64,000 nucleotides of DNA from Cenococcum geophilum 1.58. Its lineage: Eukaryota; Ascomycota; Dothideomycetes; Gloniales; Gloniaceae. Each line of letters begins with the position of its first letter. Position 1 is the first letter of the stretch. Below, piece after piece: positions 35,271 through 46,150 of the stretch. The DNA is taken from assembly GCA_001692895.1 (NCBI GenBank), contig KV748184.1, positions 2,170,001 to 2,234,000 of the forward strand, read 5' to 3'. A model generated the notes under the pieces. It had not been told where the DNA came from, made no database searches, and was given only the letters and a program-made list of their open reading frames with translations. Made by a program: the position numbers and the translations under genes.

Positions 35271-35473
35271 TGTTGGGAATAGGGCAAATTGCCGCTATAT
35301 GCGGTAAATTGCCGTCATGTGAGGTAAGTTGCCGTTACGTGTTGCCGCGGCACTAGCGTGGTAAGGAACCTTAGGTTCCTTACCCTTCCCCTTTCTTGAA
35401 AGAATATATATAATAACAACCATTATACTACCTACAACTTATAGATACGTGATATCACCTTATAAGTCCAACA
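35271..35473 (+). repeat. 5' LTR, copia element
   Basis: TGTTGGGAATAGGGC to GTCCAACA. It contains four spaced TTGCCGYYAYRTG-type words (about 35290-35345) and a strong hairpin at 35360-35384. Confidence 0.92.
35360..35384. promoter_or_regulatory. LTR hairpin (11-bp arms, 3-nt loop)
   Basis: GGTAAGGAACC, TTA, GGTTCCTTACC: perfect 11-bp arms. It recurs at 43634-43658 in the other LTR and in weaker form (AAGGAGCTTAAGGCTCCTT) in the solo LTR. It could be an RNA structure in the LTR transcript, a terminator-like fold, or a protein site. Confidence 0.6.
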
Positions 35474-35959
35474 CTAATTAGTGGTTAACTTTACTGTTAT
35501 ACTATAGAGCAGCTAGGTATTCTACCAAGAAGAGACAAGCTACTGTACTAGTGCTACTTGTGCTAAAGGAAGCTGTCTTTTAAGGTTAGAACTGGTCCTA
35601 AACCTTAAATAGAACTCTTCTATAAATCTAAGAATTTAAAGGCTAGAACTGGTCCTAAGCCTTTCTAAGATTATAGATTCTTGCGTCTATTATATAGAAT
35701 AACACGCTTTACGAGTCTTTGCGATTTAAGGCTAGAACTGGTCCTAAGCCCTATAATCGCAAATATACGTTATAAACGCGTACTAAACGACAATCCCTAT
35801 ACCACTAATATTCCCTTCCTCTAAAGATATAACTATAGCCACTCCAAATAACTAAAGAGACTCCTTACTACTAGGGGTAGCTATATACGCGAAACTTATC
35901 GATAAAGATTAGAACGCATTTACCTTTAATATAATAACCTGTACCGTAAAATAAGTTAA

Positions 35960-38900
35960 TAGCTTTCTCCTATACTATATTTTATTCTATTAAGATAGCT
36001 ATTACGCCGATTTACAGTTATGGGAATACTTTAGGGAGGATTTTATAGGATGGACCGCCGACACCTAGGCACTTGGCAATATTAATATTATTTAGGATTT
36101 TTAAGACTCCCTCTAAAGGAATAGGGTGTATATTACTAAGGACAGTAACCTAATTGCCAGTAATATTTACGCCGTTTTTACTAGTATAAAAGAACTAGTA
36201 TAGACGGAAGCTAAGATTATATATTAACTACGGAAACCTAAAACTAACTTATATTCTTTGGAAGGTAACTTTAATTTGGAATAAAACCCCTAGAACGCTA
36301 CTCTCCCACCTAAAGGTGCTCTCCTACCTAAAGGTACTTTTCCTTTACCTCTATTACCTCTAACTCCTCTATCCTAGCTAACCAATAAGTCTCTATTTTA
36401 AGAAGTTACGAATCTAATAAAGGTATATTTAGACGAAGAGAAGAAGTTTAAAGGAGAATTGTACGATATACTCGGAGCAAAACTATAGGTCTTTTATAAC
36501 TGCTGCAATAAGGTCGGAATTTAACGCTACTAGTTCTATTATGCTTTCTCTATTATGTTAAAGAGACAGGCGGCGACGTTCTATTACGACTATATTATAG
36601 GTAAAAACTATAGCTTTAATATAATGCTTTAGCTTATTAGAGCCTATTTTAAAACTAATAAAAACCGCCAACTTTATATATCCGAATAGCGGGAGACTAT
36701 ATTTTAGAGAGTTATCGCTTCTAACCTAATAATAACTCGCCTAAAGTGTCTTTAACTACTCTTTAATAAACTCTAGAAAATTTAATATGGTCTTACTAAA
36801 ACCTACTAAAACAAGAATAGTTTAAGGGACTAGGTTATCTTAGTATGCCATAGCGTTTTTAAGTGTAACTTAGCGCTATATAAACCTGTAGATATATTTA
36901 AAGGAGTATATACCGAACTACGCTCTACTATAGGCACTATAATGCGAATATAAGAACCCTAATAATTCTATATTAAAAACCCTATTTAAACCGGGATTCT
37001 AGACTAATACGATTATAACTAAACTAATTAAATATATAGCGGCCGGAGTAGGGGATATGGTAGAGGGTATAATTAATATCAACTATAAAGCAATTGTGGA
37101 GGTCCTTATAGAGGTTTATTTTGGAACAACCGTTAGAAGAAGTGCTACGTTTATAAGAAGCCAAATTGTTAGTTAAATAGACACTCTCTTAATAAGTAAA
37201 AGGAGGCATATAATAAGTTCCGATAAAGTATAAGAAATGTTAGAAATTATAAGGTTATTATAGCCTACTTTTAAAGCTTTCTGGTCTAATATAAAGGCAT
37301 AAAAGACCTTAAGGATAAGGTTAATAAGGCTGAACAGCTCCTTATAGATATAGATATTGAGGACTACTCTCCTAACCAATACTTTACTAAGTATGGTGAG
37401 GTAAACGGCATATAAACCGTTGCTATCCTTAATAACTAATCTACGTTCCATTCTGTTATAAAGTTAAATATCTTTAATAAGCTAAAGGAAAGTTCCGCGT
37501 TCTCCTTTAATAACAAATACTCAGCAAACGTCTTTTATAGTATTATGCCAGATACTAGAGCCGTAGGAGTATCTATAGTAGGAGAACCTTAAGTTCGAGC
37601 TCTTTAGTAGCTTAATAGCTCTATTTAAATTGACTAATTAACGGCAGGCTAATATACAATTCGCTTCGGTAAGGGTACTGCGATCTCTCTCGGTATAATT
37701 AAGGTCCAAACCCCATTAGAATATATTACTTTCTACATTATCCCCGCAAACACCCTGTTTCTATTCTATATCTAAGATATAAATAGATTAGGCGTTAAGC
37801 TTAACAACCTTAAGAATATACTTGTTTAGGGAGATAATCGGGTGCCTATTATACGCAAGTAGGGTTACCCTTAGTTGCTCCTTTAACAGCTAGAAAGAAG
37901 CATTACTTAGAGTTACTTAACTAAGCTAGAGCTACATTAACTATACTATTGTTTTAGCCACCTATTTGTTTACTAACTACTTAGGGTCCTTTAGCAAGCA
38001 GGTTATAAAGTTAAGGTTAAGACGATTAAGCATCTTATAAAGTACTACTATTACTACTAAATAAACCAGAAGTCCCCTAGCCGATTTAAGTTTACCCTTA
38101 AAGATAACTACAACTTTAACTTCTATATTATTATTAATATTATATATCTTAGCGGCAAGCCAGTACTCCAAGTTATTAACTTCTTAACCTCCTTTTAAGC
38201 CGCACGCTTCCTAAAGGATATATTAGCTAGGAATGTATAGGATACTCTCTAATTATGCTAGATTAATATCTACCTAGGACCCCCGGATTAAGTTATTTAT
38301 AATACAGGAAGGAACTTCTTATTTATAGAGTTTCGGTAATAAGTAAAAGCAATAGCAATTAAGGTTAAGGAAGTCCCTATTAAGGCATATAATAGCGTTA
38401 GAAAAGTAGAATAATATTATATACCACTACGCCAAGCGTATAAGATTATTTTTTTAGAACTAGAGGACGCTAGCGAAGAGCTTATTTTATAGATAGCTGT
38501 TAAGGCTATTAACGACTCCGCTAGTTTAGATAGGCTTATACCCACGTTACTAGTCTTTAGCGCCTACCCTTAAATAACTAATAATTCTCTACCATCTCCC
38601 TCTATTATGTAATGAGCCGAGGCTATTTATAAAGTAATAAAAGAGGTATAATGTCTTTACGCTACGCGCCAGATTAATAATATACTAGGAATAAGAAATG
38701 GCCTAAACACCTTAACTATGCTTAATCTGCCGCTCCAATCTGAGGTACGCGTATAGCGCGAAAAGGGAGAATAGTTAGGCCCATATAAACTTATTATAAT
38801 TAATAGTTAAACTTATACTATTTAGATGCCTCACAGACCCACCTAATTTTATTTAACTGTTATTAAGCCCTACTATAAAGATAACAGTTCTGAGCCTCTA

Positions 38901-40048
38901 TAGAATACCCTAGAAGATACCCCAGAAGATACCCTAGAAGATGCCCTAGAGGAGAACCACAATTAGCGTGCCCTAGAAGGCGACTACAATCCTAATATAA
39001 TCGTAGTAGATATACCGTAACTATGACGCGGTAGAGGCCGCCTAAAGGAATTACGAAATTGCTAACATCTTATTAATTTTAAAGAGCAATTTATTACCGC
39101 TATCGAGAGTAGAGCTGAGCTGTTAATGGCCTTTATAACAGCTAAAGAGAAGGCTGACTTTAAGCTCGCAAAACAGCTCTAAAAGGAAGGTCATATTATA
39201 ACTCCAGGAGCCCCCTTTTAAGCATCTAATAAGCGGGAGATCAACAGTCTTATTACAAGAGGAGTTTTTAAATTTAAGAAGTATAACCCTACTAAGTTCA
39301 ATGGAATTCGCATCTTTAAGTTAAGAATAGTTAACGAGATTAAGGGTAAGGCTACTAACGCCCCATTCGAGAAATTAAGGCTTATCATCTAAGGTTATAA
39401 TAATAATAGTAAGGAGACAATCCTTACGTAATCTCTTACAATTTAACGAGCTAGTTAGTAAGTTATTATTGCACTAGCTCCCTTCTTAATAAAGAACGGA
39501 ATAGCAGTTTATTTATAAGATATTACTTAAGCCTATACCCAATTAGAGACGTGCCTTCAGCGCTTAATACTCGTATATCTTCTAGAGTAAATTCGCTACC
39601 AATATCCTAAAGATACAATTATAGTTGTTCTTAAGCCATTATACGGAATCACAGAGGCAGGAACTTATTAGTGGGCTACTTATAGCAAGCACTACAAAGA
39701 GAAGCTTTTAATAACTACTTTTATATTCAATTCCTGCTTCCTTATTATAACTACAGGAACTCTATTTAGAATTGTCGGTATATAAACTAACAATATAATT
39801 ATCTTAGGAGATAACTAATTCTTAGCTCTTAAAGAAGATAAGCTAGTAAAGGCAAATCTTATAGTAAAGCTAAAGGAAAGACTTAATTTAATAATACTAT
39901 TACTCTTTAATGGATATATCCTTTCTATAAATGAGAATTCTATTGCTTTACGCCAGAAGGGTTAAGGTAAGAAGATTAATGTTATTAACGTTAATTCTCT
40001 AAAACAAGGATATATAGAACAACGCGCTTATAGGGCTTATGTTGCTTT
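35960..40048 (+). pseudogene. Copia Gag-Pol, main part (gag, protease, integrase, RT)
   Basis: One frame, stops almost all TAG/TAA for Gln. Gag spans about 36000-36960. Protease shows IMPDTRAVGVSIVGEPQ near 37548-37590 (DTGA-type site with Gly changed). The integrase zinc-binding region is near 37900-38100, followed by NQKSPSRFKFTLKDNYN, where expected His/Cys read as Tyr. The DDE core is near 38120-38450 (SGKPVLQVINFLTSFQAARF, then DQVIYNTGRNF with Asp to Asn). RT starts near 39260 (KYNPTKFNGIRIFKLRIV), with DTIIVVLKPLYGITEAGTY near 39610-39665 and NNIIILGDNQFLALKE near 39790-39835 where the catalytic DD is changed. The frame breaks after QRAYRAYVAL at 40048. Confidence 0.92.
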
Positions 40049-40374
40049 ATTGGTAAAATATAGTACCCTTTCAATGGCCTCAATGGTTGGTGGTTGACGC
40101 AATTGGCGCGTAGTTGAGGTCATTTAGCAACTTGACCGACTAGCCTATATCGTGTTTTTTTGATACGCAGCCTGCGTGTAGCCTACGCGCAACCTACGCG
40201 CAACCTGCCAGCAATCTACGCATTTGGCAACCATAATTATATTTACCTCTTTTATACTAATAGCATATTTTAAATAAATAAAAGCTATTTTAAAGCTATT
40301 TATAAGGCTAGCAAAATAAATAATATTATTTTAGATAATTTAATATAATATAGCGATAGTTCTCTTCTACCTAT

Positions 40375-40715
40375 CTACCTATTAACTTACCTACTTGCCT
40401 ATCTACCTACCTGCCTACATTGCCTACCTATCTGCATTGCCTACCTATCTGCATTACCTACCTGTCTGCATTGCCTACCTGCCTATATTGCCTACCTGTC
40501 TGCATTGCCTACCTATCTACATCGCCTACCTATCTGTATTGCCTACCTGTTTGCATCTGCCTACCTATCTATATCTGCCTACCCGTTAGCATCTGCCTAC
40601 CTATCTACATCTGCTTGCCTNTCTGCATCTGCTTACCTGTCTATATCTACCTACCTATCTGTATCTGCCTACCCGTTAGCATCTCCCTGTTTATACCTAC
40701 CTGTCTATGCTACCT
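40375..40715. repeat. CTGCCTACC-type micro/minisatellite
   Basis: 17-18-bp units such as TGCCTACCTATCTGCAT and TGCCTACCTGTCTGCAT, with runs of ACCTACCT. It is the reverse complement type of 26395-26625. One ambiguous base is at 40621. Confidence 0.88.
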
Positions 40716-40769
40716 TAATTCGATTAATTAATTGAATCGTTTATAGTGTTCGCTGGCTAGTTGTTGTTA

Positions 40770-41255
40770 TCTAGTTCTAGCGACGGTCGTCTGGTTTTAG
40801 CGACGGTTGTCTAGTTCTGGTAACGGTCGTCTGGCTCTGGTAACGGTCGTCTGGCTCTGGTAACGGTCGTCTGGTTCTAGCGACGGTTGTCTAGTTCTAG
40901 CGACGGTCGTCTAGTTTCTGGCGACGGTCGTCTGGTTCTGGCGACGGTCGTCTGGCTCTGGCGACGGTCGTCTGGTTTTGGCGATAGTCGTCTGACTCTG
41001 GAGACGGTCGTCTGGCTCTGGCGACGGTCGTCTGGTTCTGGTAACGGTCGTCTGGTTCTGGCGACGGTCGTCTGGTTCTAGCGACAGTTGTCTAGCTCTG
41101 GCGATAGTCGTCTGGCTCTAACGACGATTGTCTGGTTCTGGCGACGGTTGTCTGGCGACGGACAGTCGTTTGGTTCTGGTAACGGTCGTCTGGTTCTAGC
41201 GACGGTTGTCTGGTTCTAGCGATAGTCATCTAGTTCTAGTAACGGTCCTCTGCTG
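40770..41255. repeat. 20-bp minisatellite (GCGACGGTCGTCTGGTTCTG)n
   Basis: About 24 copies of a 20-bp unit, the reverse complement of the family at 25850-26265. Variation is largely C/T and G/A. Confidence 0.9.
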
Positions 41256-41369
41256 GCTGCCGTTCTAGTGCCTCCCTAGGTAGGGAGGATGTAAGGAGGG
41301 AAGGAAGGGTAAAAAATAAGGCGGCTATATAGGTAGAGACACGTGTAGACGCTATCGGGAATATAGCGG

Positions 41370-42157
41370 GGACCCGATGCAGAGCTTCGTGTAGAGCCTC
41401 TGTATGCAGAGCTTTGCGTAGAGCCTTGTGCAGAGCCTCTGTACGTAGAGCTTTGTATAGAGCTTCGTGTAGAGCTTTGTGTAGAGCCTCCGTATGCAGA
41501 GCTTTGCGTAGAGCCTCGTGTAGAGCTTCGTGTAGAGCCTCCGTACGCAGAGCTTCGCGTAGAGCCTCGTGTAGAGCCTCGTGCAGAGCTTTGTGCAGAG
41601 CCTCCGTACGCAGAGCCTCGCGTAGAGCCTCGTGCAGAGCCTTTACGTAGAGCTTCGTGCAGAGCCTCCGTACGCAGAGCTTCGCGCAGAGCCTCATGCA
41701 GAGCCTCTGTACGTAGAGCTTCGTGCAGAGCTTCGTGTAGAGCTTCGTGTAGAGCTTCGTGCAGAGCTTCGTGCAGAGCCTCCGTACGCAGAGCCTCGCG
41801 CAAAGCCTCGTGCAGAGCCTCTACGTAGAGCTTCGTGCAGAGCCTCCGTATGTAGAGCTTCGCGCAGAGCCTTTGTGCAGAGCCTCCGTATGTAGAGCTT
41901 CGCGCAGAGCCTTGTGCAGAGCCTCTGTACGTAGAGCTTCGTGTAGAGCTTCGTGTAGAGCTTCGTGTAGAGCTTCGTGTAGAGCTTCGTGTAGAGCTTC
42001 GTGTAGAGCTTCGTGTAGAGCCTTGTGCAGAGCCTTGTGTAGAGCTTCGTGTAGAGCTTCGTGTAGAGCCTTATGCAGAGCCTCGTGTAGAGCTTCGTGT
42101 AGAGCTTTGTGTAGAGCTTCGTATAGAGCCTTGTGCAGAGCCTTATGCAGAGCCTCT
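41370..42157. repeat. 12-bp minisatellite (AGAGCTTCGTGC)n
   Basis: About 790 bp of 12-bp units, the same family as 24672-25725 in reverse orientation, with larger blocks marked by CCTCCGTACGC. Open frames on both strands here are repeat artefacts. Confidence 0.9.
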
Positions 42158-42184
42158 AAGTAATAAGACTATGTAAGATTATAT

Positions 42185-42455
42185 AAGATTGCGTAATTGG
42201 TATATAGCTTTACCTTAATTGCATGTTAAGGAATATACAGTTAGCTTTTAAAGTTGTTAAATAGGTTAACTGCGTGTTAAGGAATATGCAGTTAGCTTTT
42301 AAAGTTGTTAAGTTAGTTAATTGCGTATTAAGTTAGTTAAATTGCATGTTAAGTTAGTTAATTGCGTATTAAGTTAGTTAAATTGTATGTTAAGTTGGTT
42401 AATTGCGTGTTAAGTTGGTTAATTGCGTGTCAAGTTGGTTAAATTGCATGTTAAT
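42185..42455. repeat. ~19-bp tandem array (TTAAGTTAGTTAATTGCGTA)n
   Basis: Two longer units with GGAATATACAGTTAGCTTTTAAAG are followed by about nine short units alternating AATTGCGTGTTAAGTTGGTT and AAATTGCATGTTAAGTTAGTT. Found only in element 2. Confidence 0.82.
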
Positions 42456-42514
42456 TACGCGAAACGCGCCATATAAAGTCTACTTGAATCTCATCCTGCG
42501 AATATTTTCCTGAT

Positions 42515-43300
42515 GTTCTATCTATTAACCTAAGGCTTCCTTTAATCTCTCTGTTGCCGCCTAACACCAGGAACTAACTAAGGATGATATTCTTGCTCTA
42601 AATAAGCGCCTTTTTTAGTAGATAAATTATCTTAACTGAGGGCTACTCTATATGCCTATTAATCTCCCTACCGCTAAGATCTTCGTGTTTATTAATAGAT
42701 CGTTTACTAATAATAAAGATTTTAGCTCCTAGTTAGGATATAAGATCATTATTACAAACGAATCTACTAGAGAAAATGACTTTATAATTTACGGCAACCT
42801 TATCTATTAAAGCTTAACTAAGAGTAAACGCGTTACTTAAAGCGTTCTAGTATTAGAGATATATAAAATAGTTAGCGGAGTTAATATAGCAATTGCAATT
42901 GGAACTACCCTTAAGATAATTACGGATTAACTTAAAATTCCCGCTATTCCTATAATCGTATGTACTAACTTATACTCCCTCTATAAGTGTTTAGTTAAGC
43001 TTAGCACCATAAAGAAGAAACGTCTTATAATCGATATTATGGCACTTTAGCAATCCTATAAGCGTTAAGAACTCTTTAAGATTTAATAGATTAATAGCTA
43101 AGATAACCTGGTAGATGTAATAACGAAGGTAAACCCAAATAAGGTACTAGAGACATTTGTTAATATAAATACTCTATATATATAAGTTAAAGGTTAGGTT
43201 AAGAGGGAAATTTAGAGAAGTTAAGATCTTATAGAACTTTAACTGCCGGTCGAAGTTATTTAATTAGTTAGATTCTTACCAAGAGCGCCGCGCCTAATTG
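42515..43300 (+). pseudogene. Copia RNase H and C-terminus
   Basis: Continues the copia frame after the insertion: NLSVAAQHQELTKDDILALN near 42545-42605, then AKIFVFINRSFTNNKDFSSQ near 42675-42735 (RNase H start, where VFVDGSFANNxDxSSQ is usual and Asp reads as Asn), VLVLEIYKIVSGVNIAIA near 42850-42905, and TIKKKRLIIDIMALQQSY near 43008-43060. It ends near 43300. Confidence 0.9.
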
Positions 43301-43544
43301 ATTTGGGTGGCGGTGTAGAGTTCTGCTAATACTATTCGTTGATCTAGCCAATTAGGATTTTCTATGCCCGGCATAGAAAATCGCTATTAGCTTGCTTACT
43401 ACTAGCGCCTTAGCGGCCCACTTATCTTTGCGTTAACCCCCTAATACCCTTCCTCTTTTCCTTCTTCCCCTTAGCTTTATACTTTTGTATAGTAGCAATC
43501 TATAGGTGTTTATAGATGGCAACTATAAAAAGAAGAGTTGCCAG
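43300..43544. other. 3' non-coding part of copia element
   Basis: 245 bp between the RNase H frame and the 3' LTR. It includes a near-palindrome around TAGGATTTTCTATGCC/GGCATAGAAAATC (about 43350-43383) and a pyrimidine-rich stretch at 43440-43475. Confidence 0.6.
43350..43383. promoter_or_regulatory. Inverted repeat before the copia 3' LTR
   Basis: GATTTTCTATGCC and GGCATAGAAAATC are exact reverse complements separated by only a few bases, so the RNA could form a strong stem. A role in termination or packaging is possible but not shown. Confidence 0.6.
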
Positions 43545-43747
43545 TGTTAGGAATAGGGTAAATTGCCGCCATATGCGGCAAATTGCCGTTATGTGAGGTA
43601 AGTTGCCGTCACGTGTTGCCGCGGCACTAGCGTGGTAAGGAACCTTAGGTTCCTTACCCTTCCCCTTTCTTAAAAGAATATATACAATAACAACCATCAT
43701 ACTACCTACAACTTGTAGATACGTGATATCACCTTATAAGTCCAACA
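43545..43747 (+). repeat. 3' LTR, copia element
   Basis: 203 bp. It contains the same 11-bp-arm hairpin (43634-43658) as the 5' LTR and is followed by TSD CTTAG (43748-43752). Confidence 0.92.
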
Positions 43748-44239
43748 CTTAGGGTGCTTATAACTGGTCTTATAATAAATAAAAGGGGCTTAACCATTAA
43801 TTAATAACCTAGTAAAGTCGCCAAGCTTCGCATTAAGCTCTTTATTAAGGAAAACGTTATTATAAGAAATATCCCTATATAGTACCTATTTAGAGTGGAT
43901 AAAAGCAATTAAAGCTATAATCTATTAAATCCAGCAAAGTTATAGTGGCAGCGGAACCGGCTTAGCTTATTTTACAAAGTACTATCTTATAGAACTATTA
44001 TAGGCATACTATAGAATAAGGGCATCCTTTAAGCTCCTATAAAATTAAAGGATACCATTATAATATTGTCTAAGGCGTTAGTAGATATACTTTTCCCTCT
44101 TAATAAACGGCAGCTTAGTAGGCCGGGCGAACTTTATAATAGCATTAAGATAAGCAACTAGTGCCGTAATTCTAACGCCTATTATATCTTAGCCGTTTAA
44201 ACCATAAAGGTAACGAATAGTATAGTCTATTAAAGGCAT
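43748..44239 (-). pseudogene. Protein kinase remnant, N-terminal part
   Basis: Minus-strand frame from ATG at 44239 (MPLIDYTIRYLYGLNG). It reads GVRITALVAYLNAIIKFARP, LPFIKREKYIYQRLRQYYNG, LKDALILQYAYNSSIRQYF, then a catalytic loop YRDISYNNVFLNKELNAKLG near 43905-43850 and GDFTRLLINGQAPFIYYKTS near 43824-43770. This is the HRDxSxxNxxL / DF(G/A) region of a eukaryotic kinase, with His read as Tyr. There is no glycine-rich loop, so the family may be an atypical fungal kinase. The frame stops exactly at the copia TSD and continues at 35270-35021. It belongs to the oldest layer. Confidence 0.75.
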
Positions 44240-45390
44240 CTATAATGGTCGTAATACCTATATATATATATATTAGAAATAAATAGGGAGGGATTCTAAT
44301 TCTCCTTACTTTATAATTTGGGCGCTTATATAAAAGATAAAGGTCTAAACTTAGAATTATCCTTAGTTAAATAAGGTATCCGCTAAAACTCTAAAATATA
44401 TAATCGAGGTAGGGAGAACAGAGGGAAGTTAAGTAAGAATTTAGCCTATATATAATAGCCCCTACTAAGCCTCTCACGTATAACTTAGTAAGGGCCTAAT
44501 AATATACCACAATAAAAGCAATAACTAATTTTAAGCTTTTAGCTAATAAACGGTAGAATCCAAAAATTAAACGGAATTATATTACTAAAAGAAGACGGCA
44601 CAGTCTAATTACTTATCTAATTATTTCTAAAACCCAGATATAGTTATATAATTACCTTAGTCTTTAAATATAGAAACGTAGTATAATATAACTAGGCTAA
44701 GTGAGAATATAGCTTACGCGAGGCGGTAATTAGAGTTTTACTATTATATATTATATAGAGCATATAAAGAATTTAAATCTATTAGACTGGAAATTATAAA
44801 ATACTCCTACTAAATGCGCCAAGGATAAGAATACTAAACTAAAAATAGACCTTTAAGCTAAAAAGAGTACTATAATCTAAGAACGAGGATATCTTAAAGT
44901 ATTACCACCGTCCCTTACGCACGGCAGCTCTAAAATAAATCTTTACTAGACCCTAATCACTATTTTATATAGTATTAACCTATAAAGATAATAGATTATA
45001 TTAAGCGGCACTTCGATCAATTACCCCCTAATTCTAAAATTTCATGCCCCAATCCTACATGCAGTGCTACTAAGGTTGTTTTATATTTTAAGTATTACAT
45101 CTTTAAGGTTTATTATATTAAACTTCACGGCTAAGCTTTTATTATATATATATTTTTTAAACTTCTATTTTTATTATCTTTATTTTTATAAATTATATAC
45201 CTTAATACCTTAGCCTTTATACTTTATATCTATCTTTTATAAAATTACCCTTATCTATTAAGTCCCCCTTCCTTATTAAAGCAAGCTTTATATACCGCTT
45301 TCTACCTACCCTAGTTCTTACGTCTTATTATTTACTATACTACTATCCTACTACTATACGCCTTATAGAATACCTAGATTCTAATATAGA
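44240..45390. other. Oldest layer, gap between kinase and MADS-like remnants
   Basis: AT-rich with RIP-like TAG/TAA in all frames. Short plus-strand readings at 44570-44960 suggest a decayed coding sequence but show no recognisable motif. 45100-45290 is a T- and TATA-rich stretch. Confidence 0.35.
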
Positions 45391-45700
45391 GAGTAAGAAG
45401 AGTACTAGGCGTTGCAAGTAGTACTTATAGACTAGTGTTAACTCAATACTACGCCTAAACCCAGATATAAAGATTTAAAAGGTAAAGGCTAAATAACTTT
45501 ATAAACTAATTCGTAAAAGAAGGGAAACAGTATTTAAAAAAGCGGAGGAGCTACAATGCCTTAGTAATGTAGATATTTATATTCTTATCGGCTATAAAGG
45601 GAAACTATTTACATATATATCTACTAAGCGGCCTTTATAGCCACTAATAAAAGAATAAATTATAAAGGTTATAAGACATCTTCTTTAAAGCGTTCTAACC
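45390..45700 (+). pseudogene. MADS-box-like DNA-binding protein remnant
   Basis: The plus-strand reading near 45512-45630 is RKRRETVFKKAEELQCLSNV followed by DIYILIGYKGKLFTYIST. The order KRRxxxFKKAxEL, then L(S/C)xVDxxxLI, then KGKxFxY is that of the MADS box (SRF/MEF2-type). Upstream (45400-45510) is a basic stretch, and the frame carries TAG/TAA stops. The family is a guess from motif order alone. A small DNA-binding regulator would be the inferred role before inactivation. Confidence 0.55.
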
Positions 45701-46150
45701 TTTATAGGATTAAATATATCCGCCTTTAGTAAAGTTTATACTAAAATAAGTAGGTAGAAGGGTGCTTAGCATAGTTTAGGGTTTTTCCTAAGGTATATAC
45801 CAGACGGCGCTTTAGGCAATTATAGTCGGCGTCTATTAAGCCGCTTTAGCATTCCACTGTACTATTATTTTTAACTTATCTATTTTTAACTTATTATTTT
45901 TTTAAAGACGTTTTTATAATATAATATTAATAGTAGGGACTTCTAGCATAATAATGTAAGAAACAATAACTATTTCATTATAATTATTAATCTACCTATT
46001 AAACTTTTTAAAAAAATACTTAGTTTCCTACCCATAGAAGCGGTAGCGGCTCTCTAACTTACATACCGATAAGTTAAGTATTACTACTTTAACTATTTTA
46101 GTAGTCTCTTTATAACTAAACGCTTTATACTTTCCTAACTAGCTCTTAAA
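45700..46150. other. Oldest layer, no recognisable feature
   Basis: AT-rich. The MADS-like frame fades out by about 45850, and 45850-46020 is T-rich. Nothing assignable. Confidence 0.35.

Larger units (their letters stand above)
40049..42514. mobile_element. Satellite-filled element 2 (same core as element 1, inverted)
   Basis: A 2.47-kb insertion in the copia RNase H domain. The coding frame on the two sides (QRAYRAYVAL / SIYQPKASFNLSVAAQHQEL) fits one protein. The left end starts ATTGGTAAAATAT and the reverse complement of the right end starts ATCAGGAAAATAT, which resembles the ATTAGGAAA ends of element 1. The adjacent bases are TTT (left) and, after one G, TTC (right), a possible TSD changed by one transition. 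The order inside is TACC array, 20-bp array, spacer, 12-bp array, the reverse of element 1, followed by a private ~19-bp array. There is no coding region. The exact ends are less certain than in element 1. Confidence 0.5.
35271..43747 (+). mobile_element. Ty1/copia retrotransposon (split by satellite element 2)
   Basis: 203-bp LTRs (35271-35473, 43545-43747) and a perfect TSD CTTAG (35266-35270, 43748-43752). A single plus-strand frame with TAG/TAA stops can be followed from about 35960 to 40048 and again from 42516 to about 43300, in the copia order Gag, protease, integrase, RT, RNase H. The element without its own insertion is about 6.0 kb. It interrupts a kinase remnant belonging to the oldest layer. 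Confidence 0.94.

Noticed and set aside
40080..40240. Small separate DNA transposon at the left end of satellite element 2 (CTCAATGGTTGGTGG region)
   Set aside because: No matching inverted partner or TSD was found; it reads better as the subterminal part of element 2.
40395..41081. Open frames over the CCTA and 20-bp arrays
   Set aside because: Low-complexity Pro/Thr/Tyr/Leu or Gly/Arg/Leu repeats that mirror the DNA period.
41236..42163. Open frames on both strands over the inverted minisatellite
   Set aside because: Same artefact as above; overlapping frames on both strands and no start context.
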